Shown here: piece after piece, positions 8,703 through 16,864 of the stretch
Layout: every line of letters begins with the position of its first letter
Position numbering within the stretch: position 1 is the first letter of the stretch
NCBI RefSeq assembly: GCF_016834455.1
Contig: NZ_CP069213.1
Location: forward strand, 3,821,501-3,885,500
Reading direction: 5' to 3'
Length of the DNA: 64,000 nt
Origin: Shewanella litorisediminis
Lineage (GTDB): Bacteria; Pseudomonadota; Gammaproteobacteria; Enterobacterales; Shewanellaceae
Notes under the pieces: generated by a model
Seen by the model: the letters and a program-made list of their open reading frames with translations, nothing else
What the model was told of the DNA's origin: nothing
Database searches by the model: none
Made by a program: the position numbers and the translations under genes

Positions 8703-10106
8703 TCAAGGCGCCTTAACCAACCAAAGCTCAAACAGGCACCCCTCGCCCGGTGCCGTCGTCAGGGTCAGTTCGGCGCTCATCAGCCTTGCCAGCTCGGCAG
8801 AAATCGCCAGCCCCAGCCCCAAGCTATGACGTTCACTCCTGTGCTCTGCGGCGCGATAGAAACGATCGAATGCCCGCGCCTGCTGACCAGCCGACATCCC
8901 AGGCCCCCGGTCTTTCACATAAATGCACGCCCTGTCATCCCCAAGCCGGCAACCCAGGGTCAGCACTCCTCCGGCATGGGCATATTTAATGGCGTTGGTC
9001 ATCAGATTGGCCAGTATTTGAGTCAGTCGCTGAGTGTCAGCCACACACCTGGCATCGGTGGCAATCTCCAGCTCAAGCGTCATCCCAGCCTGTAAACACT
9101 GGGGCATAAAGCTGCTTTTCAGGCTTGGCAGCAATGCGTCCACCGTCACAGGCTCAAGCTTCATTGGCAACTGACCGGATTCGGTGAGCGATAACAGACA
9201 CAGCTGATCGATAAGGTGGGTAATGCGCCCCAAATCCGCCTGCACTAACAACAGCTGGTTATCATCCCTGGGCAACAATCCATCCTGCATAGCCTCGAGC
9301 CGCGATTGTACGCCGTTTAGCGGAGTGCGAAGCTCATGGGCCATATCGGAGCTGAGCTGCTTGTACTGCCCTTGGAGCCGTTGAAGCGCCTCAGCCAACT
9401 TGTTGAAATTATTTCCTATCTCAGCAATTTCATCCCGCCCTGCAATTTTCACCCGTACGCCGAGATCGCCCGAACCCAATTGAGAGAATCCCAATTCCAG
9501 CTGTTTGAGAGGACGCAGAAACAGCTTTGCGCCCACCCAGGCCAACACCACAGCAAGCAGCGAGAGCAGTGCAAAGCTCATTGCAAAGCCGTTACTGAGC
9601 TGACGCTTGAGCGCATCCTGCTCATCCCCAAGTGCCAACAAGGACTTAGGCACCCAAATCAACCCCAGCTCCGGCGGCATACCGGGGATCTCATAAGGCT
9701 TACGGCCAAAATTTATCGCCACAGATGGCAGACTGCCGACCCTCAATCTGAAACTCAGGCCCTGGGACGTTGGCCATAGCGCCTCCAACGACACACTTGA
9801 CGGTAAGTTGTGGGCTCTCAGCACGCCGCTTTCAAGCAGAAAAAAGAAATGATCATCGAAGCGGTTTGCCAGCCGCTCTACCACCTGTTGTGGCGGCAGG
9901 GGCATATCACCTGTTTGGCCCCAGTTGGCGACGTCCCCCAACACCAGATCATCATCCAGCAGCACATGCCCCAGGGTCACGGCGCTGCGCTGATTGAAGT
10001 CAACGATGGCATTGCTGGCATTGAACATCGCCAACAGATAGTAGCCACCCAGCAGCGTGAAAGTACAAAGTCCCACCAGCAGGGCAGCTCGGGTGGCAAG
10101 CTTCAT
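8703..10106 (-). CDS. Sensor histidine kinase (HAMP-HisKA-HATPase)
   Basis: A 467-residue inner-membrane kinase. A transmembrane segment lies near residues 7-28, a periplasmic domain runs to about 170, and a second transmembrane segment is followed by HAMP (LKQLELGFSQLGSGD). The phosphoacceptor motif is SSDMAHELRTPLNGV; the ATP-binding boxes are NLMTNAIKYA (N), VKDRGPGMS (G1) and GLGLAI (G2). Its ATG at 10106 overlaps the regulator's stop as ATGA and has AAGGAG eight bases upstream, so the pair is translationally coupled. The layout resembles BaeS/CpxA-type envelope-stress kinases, but the signal is unknown. Confidence 0.9.
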   Translation of the reverse strand: MKLATRAALLVGLCTFTLLGGYYLLAMFNASNAIVDFNQRSAVTLGHVLLDDDLVLGDVANWGQTGDMPLPPQQVVERLANRFDDHFFFLLESGVLRAHNLPSSVSLEALWPTSQGLSFRLRVGSLPSVAINFGRKPYEIPGMPPELGLIWVPKSLLALGDEQDALKRQLSNGFAMSFALLSLLAVVLAWVGAKLFLRPLKQLELGFSQLGSGDLGVRVKIAGRDEIAEIGNNFNKLAEALQRLQGQYKQLSSDMAHELRTPLNGVQSRLEAMQDGLLPRDDNQLLLVQADLGRITHLIDQLCLLSLTESGQLPMKLEPVTVDALLPSLKSSFMPQCLQAGMTLELEIATDARCVADTQRLTQILANLMTNAIKYAHAGGVLTLGCRLGDDRACIYVKDRGPGMSAGQQARAFDRFYRAAEHRSERHSLGLGLAISAELARLMSAELTLTTAPGEGCLFELWLVKAP

Positions 10107-10798
10107 GGTTGGCACTCCTTCGCAATAAAGCAGTAACCAAGCCCATGACGGGTTGCAATAAAACGCGGGGCTTGTCTGCTGTCGGCCAACTTTTTCCTGA
10201 GATTCGCCAGATGAGTATCGACAGTGCGCTCTGTCACGTCCGGATTTTCACGCCAGAGAGCATCCAGCAAACTGGTACGGCTGAACACCTGACCCGGGCG
10301 GGATGCGAGCCATACCAGCAAGCTATATTCACTGGCCGTCAGTGCCACGGGACCCCCGCTCAGAGCGACTGCCGCACTGTCCAAATCGATACTGAGGTCT
10401 TCAAACACCAGACGACGCTGCTGATGGCCGCGATAGCTGCGTTTCAGCAGCGCATTGACTCTGGAGACCACTTCCCTTGGGCTGTAGGGTTTGCAAATGT
10501 AGTCATCGGCCCCAAGTTCAAAGCCCTCAAGGCGCGCTTCTTCATCGACTCTGGCGGTGACCATGATAGCGGGGATGTGCTTTTCCACGGCCGTTTTCAA
10601 CAGGCTCCGGCCATCGCCTCCCGGCAGCATCACATCCAGAAGCGCCATATCAAACACCAGGTTTTGCAGGGCCCGTGCGGCATCCTCCGCGTTGTCGAAG
10701 TGACTGACACTGTAGCCTTCGCGCACCAAATACAGCTTGAGGATCTCTGCGGAGCCCGGCTCGTCCTCCACATACAGCACCCTGTAATTGCCTGACAC
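10103..10798 (-). CDS. OmpR-family response regulator
   Basis: A 231-residue regulator. The receiver domain has the acidic pocket VEDE, phosphoacceptor aspartate in ALLDVMLPG and lysine in CKPYSP; a winged-helix DNA-binding domain follows, with TERTVDTHLANLRKKL and a typical ATRHGLGYCF end. It is the first gene of the regulator-kinase pair and overlaps the kinase by four bases. GTG 10798 is chosen because CCGGAG sits eight bases upstream; an ATG at 10828 would add ten residues but has a weak ribosome site. Phosphorylated dimers would bind direct repeats; no target could be identified here. Confidence 0.9.
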   Translation of the reverse strand: MSGNYRVLYVEDEPGSAEILKLYLVREGYSVSHFDNAEDAARALQNLVFDMALLDVMLPGGDGRSLLKTAVEKHIPAIMVTARVDEEARLEGFELGADDYICKPYSPREVVSRVNALLKRSYRGHQQRRLVFEDLSIDLDSAAVALSGGPVALTASEYSLLVWLASRPGQVFSRTSLLDALWRENPDVTERTVDTHLANLRKKLADSRQAPRFIATRHGLGYCFIAKECQP

Positions 10799-10977
10799 TG
10801 AAACAACTCCGGTTATCCTTGTTGGCATCTATCTTACCAAGCAACGCAAAAATGGCCATGGAGACAACCCGACAAGCGGGCATCACTGGTAGTGCCAACC
10901 GCATCGGCACTGCGGCGCGATTGAGCAATGGGTCATTCACGGTTAACATAGGCATCCACAAATTTATGGAGGTATGA

Positions 10978-11898
10978 ATGCTCGCGTTGCTGTTGCTTAT
11001 CCGAGGCTCACTGGTTTTTCTGGGTTACACCCTTAACACCTTGTTTTGGTTTGTCCCTATCCTGCTGCTTGGTCTGGTAAAGCTGCTGCCCATTCCTGCC
11101 CTGCGCAAGCTGATGTCACATCTTGTGGATGGTTGCGCCTCCAACTGGATTTCAGTGAACGGTTTTATCCAAAATGTGCTGCACCCGGTGCGCATTGAGG
11201 TGCTGGGTGACGCTGAACTCACCCGTGACGAGTGGTACATGGTGATAGCCAACCACCAGAGCTGGGTCGATATTCTGGTGCTGCAACGTATCTTTAATCG
11301 CAAGATCCCCTTCCTGAAGTTCTTCCTCAAGCAACAGCTGCTCTATGTGCCTGTGCTGGGTCTCGCCTGGTGGGCACTGGATTTCCCTTTCATGCGCCGT
11401 TATTCCACCGCCGAGCTGAAAAAGAACCCCAAGCTTAAGGGCAAAGACATTGAAATCACCCGCCGCGCCTGTGCCAAGTTCAAAGACAAGCCGGTGAGCG
11501 TAATGAATTTTGTGGAAGGTACCCGTTTTCGGGCTGCCAAACATAAGAAGCAGAACTCCCCCTTCCAGCATTTGCTGCGCCCCAAAGCAGGCGGTATGGC
11601 CTTTGCGCTCTCCGCCATGGGGGCGCAAATCCATAAACTGGTGGACGTGACCATTTACTACCCCGGCAAGGTGCCCAGTTTCTGGGAATTTATTTCAGGC
11701 CAGGTGGATGAAATCCGCGTCCATGTGACAGTGGCAGACATCGCCGCCGAGATGCGCGGTGACTATATCAACGACCGCGAGTTCAAACAGGATTTTCAGG
11801 AACAACTCAATCGCATTTGGTCGCGCAAGGATGGCATACTCGAGCAACTGTCGGGGCAGGAAGAGTTGAAATCAGAGGTTGTTGAACAACATGTTTAA
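10978..11898 (+). CDS. YihG-like PlsC-family acyltransferase, first copy
   Basis: A 306-residue inner-membrane protein with N-terminal hydrophobic segments. It carries the acyltransferase boxes NHQSWVD (HX4D, catalytic), FVEGTRF (substrate-binding) and the conserved ELKKNPKLKGKDIE segment shared with E. coli YihG. YihG-type enzymes are 1-acylglycerol-phosphate acyltransferase homologues that add particular acyl chains to lysophospholipids. GGAGGT lies just before ATG 10978. The stop overlaps the start of a paralogue by eight bases, so the two are almost certainly cotranscribed. Acyl-chain preference cannot be read from sequence. Confidence 0.86.
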   Translation: MLALLLLIRGSLVFLGYTLNTLFWFVPILLLGLVKLLPIPALRKLMSHLVDGCASNWISVNGFIQNVLHPVRIEVLGDAELTRDEWYMVIANHQSWVDILVLQRIFNRKIPFLKFFLKQQLLYVPVLGLAWWALDFPFMRRYSTAELKKNPKLKGKDIEITRRACAKFKDKPVSVMNFVEGTRFRAAKHKKQNSPFQHLLRPKAGGMAFALSAMGAQIHKLVDVTIYYPGKVPSFWEFISGQVDEIRVHVTVADIAAEMRGDYINDREFKQDFQEQLNRIWSRKDGILEQLSGQEELKSEVVEQHV

Positions 11899-12832
11899 TT
11901 TTTTGCCGGGGCCGCTGCTGTTTGTAATAAGTAGCATCTTGCTCATTATCAACACCGCTATTTGCGGCTCGCTGGTGTGCATCGGCGGCCTGTTTAAGCT
12001 GCTGACGCCCTTTAAAGCAGGCAGGGTCAACATCACCAGGCTGATGAACCGCTTTATGTGGCTGTGGGCAACCTGTAACGGCGGCATCCTGCGCCTGATT
12101 GCCAAAATCGAATGGGACGTGAAGGGCCTGGATCAGCTGGATAAAAACGGCTGGTATCTGGTCATAAGTAACCATCTGAGCGGCTTCGATATCGCCGCCC
12201 AGACCTATATCCTGCGTAACCACATTCCCATGCTCAAGTTCTTCCTCAAAAAAGAACTTATCTATGTGCCCATCATGGGGCTGGGCTGCTGGGCGCTGGA
12301 CATGCCCTTTATGAACCGTACCAGCCCCGAGAAGCTCAAGAAGAACCCCAAGCTCAAGGGCAAGGATCTGGAAACCACCCGCAAGGCCTGTGAGAAATTC
12401 CGCGATCTGCCAACCTCCATCATCAACTACGTGGAAGGCAGCCGCTTTACTGAAGAAAAGCGCGACAGGCAAAATTCCCCTTATCGCTATCTGCTGCGCC
12501 CCAAGGCAGGCGGTATCGCCTTTGCGCTCTCCGCCATGGGAGAGCAGTTCAGCCACCTGCTGAACGTCACCGTGGTGTACCCCGATGCCCCCAAAGACAT
12601 TCTTGCCGGGGTAATGCAGGGCAAGGTGAGCAAGATAGTGATTCGGGTCGAAGCACTGCCCGTGCCCGAGGTGGACGACAAGCAGTACTTCAGCAATGCC
12701 GAGTACCGTGCCCAGTTCCAGCGCTGGCTCAATGGCATCTGGCAGGAAAAAGATGAGCAAATCCACGGGCTGCTGGCCGAGCACAAGGCCAGCACCAGCA
12801 GCTACCGCGAGCTGGCCGAGCGCAGCCGCTGA
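11891..12832 (+). CDS. YihG-like PlsC-family acyltransferase, second copy
   Basis: A 313-residue paralogue of the preceding gene, sharing long blocks such as KKNPKLKGKD, LLRPKAGG and FALSAMG. The HX4D box is NHLSGFD and the second box is YVEGSRF. Compared with its neighbour the HX4D spacer differs (LSGF versus QSWV), which may mark a different substrate. ATG 11891 lies inside the end of the first copy (8-bp overlap) with AGAGG 12 bases upstream. The tandem arrangement looks like a gene duplication that diverged. A strong terminator follows at 12847-12884. Confidence 0.86.
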   Translation: MFNFLPGPLLFVISSILLIINTAICGSLVCIGGLFKLLTPFKAGRVNITRLMNRFMWLWATCNGGILRLIAKIEWDVKGLDQLDKNGWYLVISNHLSGFDIAAQTYILRNHIPMLKFFLKKELIYVPIMGLGCWALDMPFMNRTSPEKLKKNPKLKGKDLETTRKACEKFRDLPTSIINYVEGSRFTEEKRDRQNSPYRYLLRPKAGGIAFALSAMGEQFSHLLNVTVVYPDAPKDILAGVMQGKVSKIVIRVEALPVPEVDDKQYFSNAEYRAQFQRWLNGIWQEKDEQIHGLLAEHKASTSSYRELAERSR

Positions 12833-12846
12833 GTTACCTAAATCGC

Positions 12847-12884
12847 CCATAAAAAACGCCGACCCGAGTCGGCGTTTTTTATGG
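12847..12884. terminator. Bidirectional intrinsic terminator
   Basis: AAAAAACGCCGAC and its reverse complement GTCGGCGTTTTTT (12851-12863 and 12868-12880) form a 13-bp stem with a CCGA loop. A/T tracts on both sides let it stop transcription of the acyltransferases and of the convergent TudS-like gene. Confidence 0.9.
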
Positions 12885-12918
12885 CTGATGTTTTATTGGG
12901 GCTGTGGCTTATCCGTGG

Positions 12919-13440
12919 TCAGTTCTCAAGCTGCGCCAGCCGCTCGGCCAACTGCTGCAACTGATATTCGGTAAACACTTCAATGCCGTGGCGACCGAGC
13001 AGGGCCGCAGTAATGCCGTCGCCCTCAATCAGGGTGCGGGAAAAGCTGCCATCGTAAATCTGCCCATTGCCACAGGACGGGCTGCGGGCTTTTAACACAG
13101 CAAAACGAATATTGGCATCACGGGCAAGCCTTAATGCCGCCTCGGCGCCCTGCACAAAGGGGGCAGTCACATCCTCCCCCGTGACTGTAACGACCCGGAT
13201 GGCGTCTTTGGGATCAGGCACCTGTGTTTCTGCGCCACGTCTTTTGACGTCTGCTGACGGGCTCTTGATTTCTGCCGGAGGCCGGGGCGTCGGCAAACCA
13301 CCGGCGCACTCGGGGCAGACGCTGACAAAGCGTCCCTCACGCTGCCAGCCTTGCCACAGGGGCGAATCGACCAGATTATCTTTGCCGTCGTATCGCACCG
13401 CTTCACCCAGCAGGCAGGCGCTCACCAAAATTTTTTCCAT
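12919..13440 (-). CDS. DUF523/TudS-like [4Fe-4S] protein
   Basis: A 173-residue cytosolic protein of the DUF523 family. Family cysteines are in place: SACLLG near residue 8, CPECAGG near residue 50 and SPSCG near residue 130. In characterised TudS (thiouracil desulfidase) three such cysteines hold a [4Fe-4S] cluster that accepts sulfur from thiouracil, so a tRNA/nucleobase desulfurase role is possible. ATG 13440 gives the family start MEKILVSACLLGE; the upstream GTG 13458 is less likely. A KSPSADVKRRG segment after PRPPAEI is where the family is variable. The gene converges on the acyltransferases. Function is inferred from family. Confidence 0.8.
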   Translation of the reverse strand: MEKILVSACLLGEAVRYDGKDNLVDSPLWQGWQREGRFVSVCPECAGGLPTPRPPAEIKSPSADVKRRGAETQVPDPKDAIRVVTVTGEDVTAPFVQGAEAALRLARDANIRFAVLKARSPSCGNGQIYDGSFSRTLIEGDGITAALLGRHGIEVFTEYQLQQLAERLAQLEN

Positions 13441-13553
13441 TGCTTCTTTGCTCGACACGGGGCAGCGTCTTTCGCGAAATACCGCCGCAGCTACCCTTAT
13501 TGGCTGATAGCCACATCATCCCATGCCTTGCAGACAAAGTGCAAAACCGCCAG

Positions 13554-13563
13554 TTGTCGACAA
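13554..13563. promoter_or_regulatory. Palindromic operator-like site 1 (TTGTCGACAA)
   Basis: A perfect 10-bp palindrome in the 340-bp gene-free stretch between the TudS-like gene and the prp regulator. It matches site 2 (13698-13709) at nine of ten positions. FCD-type GntR repressors commonly bind TTGTnnACAA-like palindromes. The rest of the stretch is AT-rich and otherwise unremarkable. Confidence 0.5.
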
Positions 13564-13697
13564 TAAATCTTTTTAACTCGTTGTAACGCTAACAAAACAG
13601 CAAACAATACACCTTTAATTAAGCGTTTTTATTCAATAATTTAAGACGCTTTTAAATCAAAATACACCAATGGTTAGACTTACGTCTACGTCAACAG

Positions 13698-13709
13698 ATT
13701 GTTGACAAT
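13698..13709. promoter_or_regulatory. Palindromic operator-like site 2 (ATTGTTGACAAT)
   Basis: A near-perfect inverted repeat, extended by one more pair to GATTGT-TG-ACAATC at 13697-13710. It lies 71 bp upstream of the GntR gene and contains the predicted -35 hexamer TTGACA, so a bound repressor would mask the promoter. Confidence 0.55.
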
Positions 13710-13728
13710 CCGCCATAAGAGGTCTAAT
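13702..13728 (+). promoter_or_regulatory. Candidate prp operon promoter
   Basis: A perfect -35 TTGACA at 13702-13707 is followed after a short 15-bp spacer by TCTAAT (5 of 6 to TATAAT) at 13723-13728. It sits inside operator-like site 2 and would give a leader of roughly 45 nt before the regulator ATG. Confidence 0.45.
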
Positions 13729-13780
13729 TTTCAACCATTGTCAGCGACAGGGCCGCAGCTAAAGCGGCAGCAAGCACCCA

Positions 13781-14551
13781 ATGAGCCAGAGCACCCCAAA
13801 AGATCTCAGCACTGAACGCGGCGCCAGCGAGCGCGGCGCGGCCACCCTGGCCGATCAGATCCTGAGCGCCATTCAAACTGCCATCATCAAGGGCGAACTG
13901 GCCCCCGGCAGCAAGATCAACGAACAGGCACTGGCCGCCCAATTCGGCATCAGCCGCGGTCCCACCCGTGAAGCCCTGCAAACCCTGGAGCGCCAACGTT
14001 TGGTGGTGCGCATGCCCCATGTGGGTGCCCGGGTGGCTCAGCTTTCAGTGGAAGAACTGAACGACCTCTACGACCTGCGCTCCACCCTCGAAGCCATGGC
14101 CTGTCGCCTCGCGGCTGAGCGGATCACAGAGGCACAACTTGCCGAGTTGCAGGCACTGCTCGAACGCCAGGAAGCCGCGCTCAAGCAGGGTGACACCTAT
14201 TTCCAGGAGCAGGGTGATGTGGACTTCCACTATCAAATCATCCGCGCCAGCGGCAACAAACACCTGCAGGAAACCCTGATGGGTGGCCTGTACCACCTGC
14301 TGCGCATGTACCGTTATCAGTGCAGCAACCACCAGCGCCCAAGCCGTGCCATCGCCGAACACAGACGCATAGTCGAGGCCATTGCCGAGCGTGATGGCGA
14401 GCTGGCGGCGCTCTTGATGCAGCGCCATATCGAACAGGGACGACGCAACACAGAGGCGCGTCTTAAAGAACTCAAGGCCGAGGCCAGCGCCCGTGAGCAC
14501 AGCTCAGCTACCTTCGCCAATACACAGCAATTAAAGGGAGAGACAGCATGA
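13781..14551 (+). CDS. prpR: GntR/FCD-family regulator of the methylcitrate operon
   Basis: A 256-residue repressor-type protein. The winged helix-turn-helix (residues about 20-90) includes [19 protein letters not shown] and [10 protein letters not shown], the GntR signature. The FCD effector domain follows, with acidic and histidine ligands in [17 protein letters not shown] and [10 protein letters not shown] that usually hold a metal and a carboxylate ligand. It is the first gene of the locus and its stop overlaps the prpB start (ATGA). The probable effector is 2-methylcitrate or another pathway carboxylate, by analogy. The name prpR is used for the role; it is not homologous to the sigma-54 PrpR of enterics. 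Confidence 0.88.
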   Translation: MSQSTPKDLSTERGASERGAATLADQILSAIQTAIIKGELAPGSKINEQALAAQFGISRGPTREALQTLERQRLVVRMPHVGARVAQLSVEELNDLYDLRSTLEAMACRLAAERITEAQLAELQALLERQEAALKQGDTYFQEQGDVDFHYQIIRASGNKHLQETLMGGLYHLLRMYRYQCSNHQRPSRAIAEHRRIVEAIAERDGELAALLMQRHIEQGRRNTEARLKELKAEASAREHSSATFANTQQLKGETA

Positions 14552-15432
14552 CCCACAGCGCAGGCAAGCGTTTTCGCGACGCACTGGCACGCTCCAAGCC
14601 ACTGCAAATCGTCGGCACCACCAACGCCTATTTCGCTCTGATGGCCGAAAAGACCGGCTTTCAGGCCCTCTATCTGTCAGGTGCCGGGGTGGCCAACGCC
14701 TCCTATGGTCTGCCTGATCTGGGCATGACCTCCATGAACGATGTGCTGATTGATGCCGGTCGCATCACCTCCGCCACCAAGCTGCCACTTTTGGTCGACA
14801 TCGACACCGGCTGGGGCGGCGCCTTCAACATCGCCCGCACCATCAAGGAATTTGAAAAGGTCGGTGTTGCCGCGGTGCACATGGAAGATCAGGTATCGCA
14901 AAAGCGTTGCGGCCACCGCCCCAACAAGGCCGTGGTAAGCACCGAAGAGATGGTTGACCGCATCAAGGCCGCCGTGGATGCCCGCACCGACGAGAACTTC
15001 GTCATTATGGCCCGCACCGACGCGGTAGCCGTGGAAGGCCTCGACGCCGGTATCGAGCGCGCCCAGGCCTATATCGAGGCCGGTGCCGACATGATTTTTG
15101 CCGAGGCGCTGACTGAACTGCCCCAGTACCGCAAGTTCAAGGACGCGGTAAAAGCCCCCATCCTCGCCAACATGACCGAATTCGGTCAGACCGAGCTGTT
15201 CGACAAGTCAGCCCTGTATGAAGCCGGTGCCGACATGGTGCTGTACCCGCTCGGCACCTTCCGCGCCGCCAACCAGGCCGCTCTGAAGGTGATGCAGGCG
15301 CTGATGAACGATGGCCACCAGCGCAATGTGTTGGGCACCATGCAAAGCCGCAAAGAGCTGTACGAGTTTTTGAACTACCACAGCTTTGAAGACACGCTGG
15401 ACCGCCTCTTTGCCGAAGGCAAAAACAAATAA
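14548..15432 (+). CDS. prpB: 2-Methylisocitrate lyase PrpB
   Basis: A 294-residue enzyme of the isocitrate-lyase/PEP-mutase superfamily. It cleaves 2-methylisocitrate to pyruvate and succinate in the methylcitrate cycle. The catalytic loop [13 protein letters not shown] contains the active-site cysteine C121; [16 protein letters not shown] and [13 protein letters not shown] are metal/substrate segments. Length matches the family (about 295). It overlaps the regulator stop by four bases, with AGGGAGAGA upstream. A 193-bp gap without a gene separates it from prpC, holding only short GC-rich inverted repeats. Confidence 0.97.
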   Translation: MTHSAGKRFRDALARSKPLQIVGTTNAYFALMAEKTGFQALYLSGAGVANASYGLPDLGMTSMNDVLIDAGRITSATKLPLLVDIDTGWGGAFNIARTIKEFEKVGVAAVHMEDQVSQKRCGHRPNKAVVSTEEMVDRIKAAVDARTDENFVIMARTDAVAVEGLDAGIERAQAYIEAGADMIFAEALTELPQYRKFKDAVKAPILANMTEFGQTELFDKSALYEAGADMVLYPLGTFRAANQAALKVMQALMNDGHQRNVLGTMQSRKELYEFLNYHSFEDTLDRLFAEGKNK

Positions 15433-15625
15433 GGCCGCAGGCCTGAACAAGTAAAAGATAAGCAAGGACGAAGACAGCGGGGCATTAAGCCCAGGCAGTA
15501 GCTGCTTCCCGCACCGGGCAAGACCCCGGGGCACCAAAAGTAACCCATAAATAGTGCCGGGACCCCATCGACCCTACCCGATGCCGGCAGCCAAGAACAA
15601 ACGAGTTAACGAGAGGGAATGCAAA

Positions 15626-16762
15626 ATGGCTGAGACAACCGATAAAAAACTGAGTGGTGCAGGCCTGCGTGGTCAAAGCGCCGGTGAAACCGCCCTGAGC
15701 ACAGTAGGTAAATCCGGCTCAGGCCTCACCTACCGCGGCTATGACGTAAAAGATCTGGCCGAAAACGCCAGCTTCGAAGAAGTGGCCTTTCTCATTCTCT
15801 ACGGCGAACTGCCCACTCAGCTGGAGCTGGACAACTACCGCGCCAAGCTCAAGGGCCTGCGCGGTCTGCCACAGGCACTGAAAGAAGTGCTGGAGCGCAT
15901 CCCCGCCAATGCTCACCCCATGGACGTGCTGCGTACCGGTTGCTCTATGCTCGGCAACCTGGAAACCGAACACAGCTTTGCTGACCAGTTTGACGTGACC
16001 AACCGCATGCTGGCGGTGTTCCCGTCCATCATCTGCTACTGGTATCGCTTCAGCCACGATGGCGTGCGCATCGAAACCGAGACCGATGACGAGCAAATCG
16101 GTGCCCACTTCCTGCACCTGCTGCACGGCAAGGCGCCTTCTGCCCTGCACGCCCGTGTAATGGATGTATCACTCATCCTCTACGCAGAGCACGAGTTCAA
16201 CGCCTCTACCTTTACCGCCCGCGTCTGTGCCTCCACCCTGTCTGATATGCACTCCTGCGTAACCGGTGCCATCGGCTCACTGCGTGGCCCGCTGCACGGC
16301 GGCGCCAACGAGGCGGCCATGGAGCTTATCCAGGACATGCGCGACGAGCAGCACGCCCGCGACGTACTGGCCGGTATGCTGGAGCGCAAAGAGAAGATCA
16401 TGGGCTTTGGTCACGCCATCTACCGCGAGTCCGACCCACGCAACGCCATCATCAAAGAGTGGTCTGAAAAGCTTGCCAAGGAATACGGCGACGACCGTCT
16501 GTACCGTGTTTCCGTGGCATGTGAAGCCTTTATGTGGGAACAGAAGAAACTCTTTTGTAACGCCGACTTCTTCCACGCCAGCGCCTATCACTTCATGGGC
16601 ATTCCCACCAAGCTGTTCACCCCCATCTTCGTATGCTCACGGGTCAGCGGCTGGACAGCCCACGTGATGGAGCAGCGCAGCAACAACCGCATCATCCGCC
16701 CAAGCGCCGATTATGTGGGTGTGGAACTGCGCAGCGTTACTCCCATCAGCGAGCGCGGCTGA
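15626..16762 (+). CDS. prpC: 2-Methylcitrate synthase PrpC
   Basis: A 378-residue citrate-synthase-family enzyme that condenses propionyl-CoA with oxaloacetate. Catalytic histidines lie in SLRGPLHGGANEAAME and GFGHAIYRESDPRN; RNNRIIRPSADYVG near the end is typical of PrpC. ATG 15626 has GAGAGGGA seven bases upstream and starts MAETTDKKLSGAGLRGQSAG, matching other PrpC N-termini; the in-frame start at 15554 would add an unrelated leader. It lies between prpB and acnD on the same strand, as in other Shewanella-type prp loci. Confidence 0.96.
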   Translation: MAETTDKKLSGAGLRGQSAGETALSTVGKSGSGLTYRGYDVKDLAENASFEEVAFLILYGELPTQLELDNYRAKLKGLRGLPQALKEVLERIPANAHPMDVLRTGCSMLGNLETEHSFADQFDVTNRMLAVFPSIICYWYRFSHDGVRIETETDDEQIGAHFLHLLHGKAPSALHARVMDVSLILYAEHEFNASTFTARVCASTLSDMHSCVTGAIGSLRGPLHGGANEAAMELIQDMRDEQHARDVLAGMLERKEKIMGFGHAIYRESDPRNAIIKEWSEKLAKEYGDDRLYRVSVACEAFMWEQKKLFCNADFFHASAYHFMGIPTKLFTPIFVCSRVSGWTAHVMEQRSNNRIIRPSADYVGVELRSVTPISERG

Positions 16763-16769
16763 TAACCGC

Positions 16770-16792
16770 GGGGCCGACGAGCAGTCGGCCCC
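16770..16792 (+). other. GC-rich hairpin between prpC and acnD
   Basis: GGGGCCGAC (16770-16778) pairs perfectly with GTCGGCCCC (16784-16792) around a GAGCA loop, 8 bp after the prpC stop. No U-tract follows, so it may stabilise or attenuate the prpBC part of the transcript rather than terminate it. Confidence 0.5.
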
Positions 16793-16864
16793 CTTAACGC
16801 CTGTCGCACCAAAAACAACAGCCACTCACTATTCGCGCCCCTTTTGCATGTCTGGAACGCCGTT

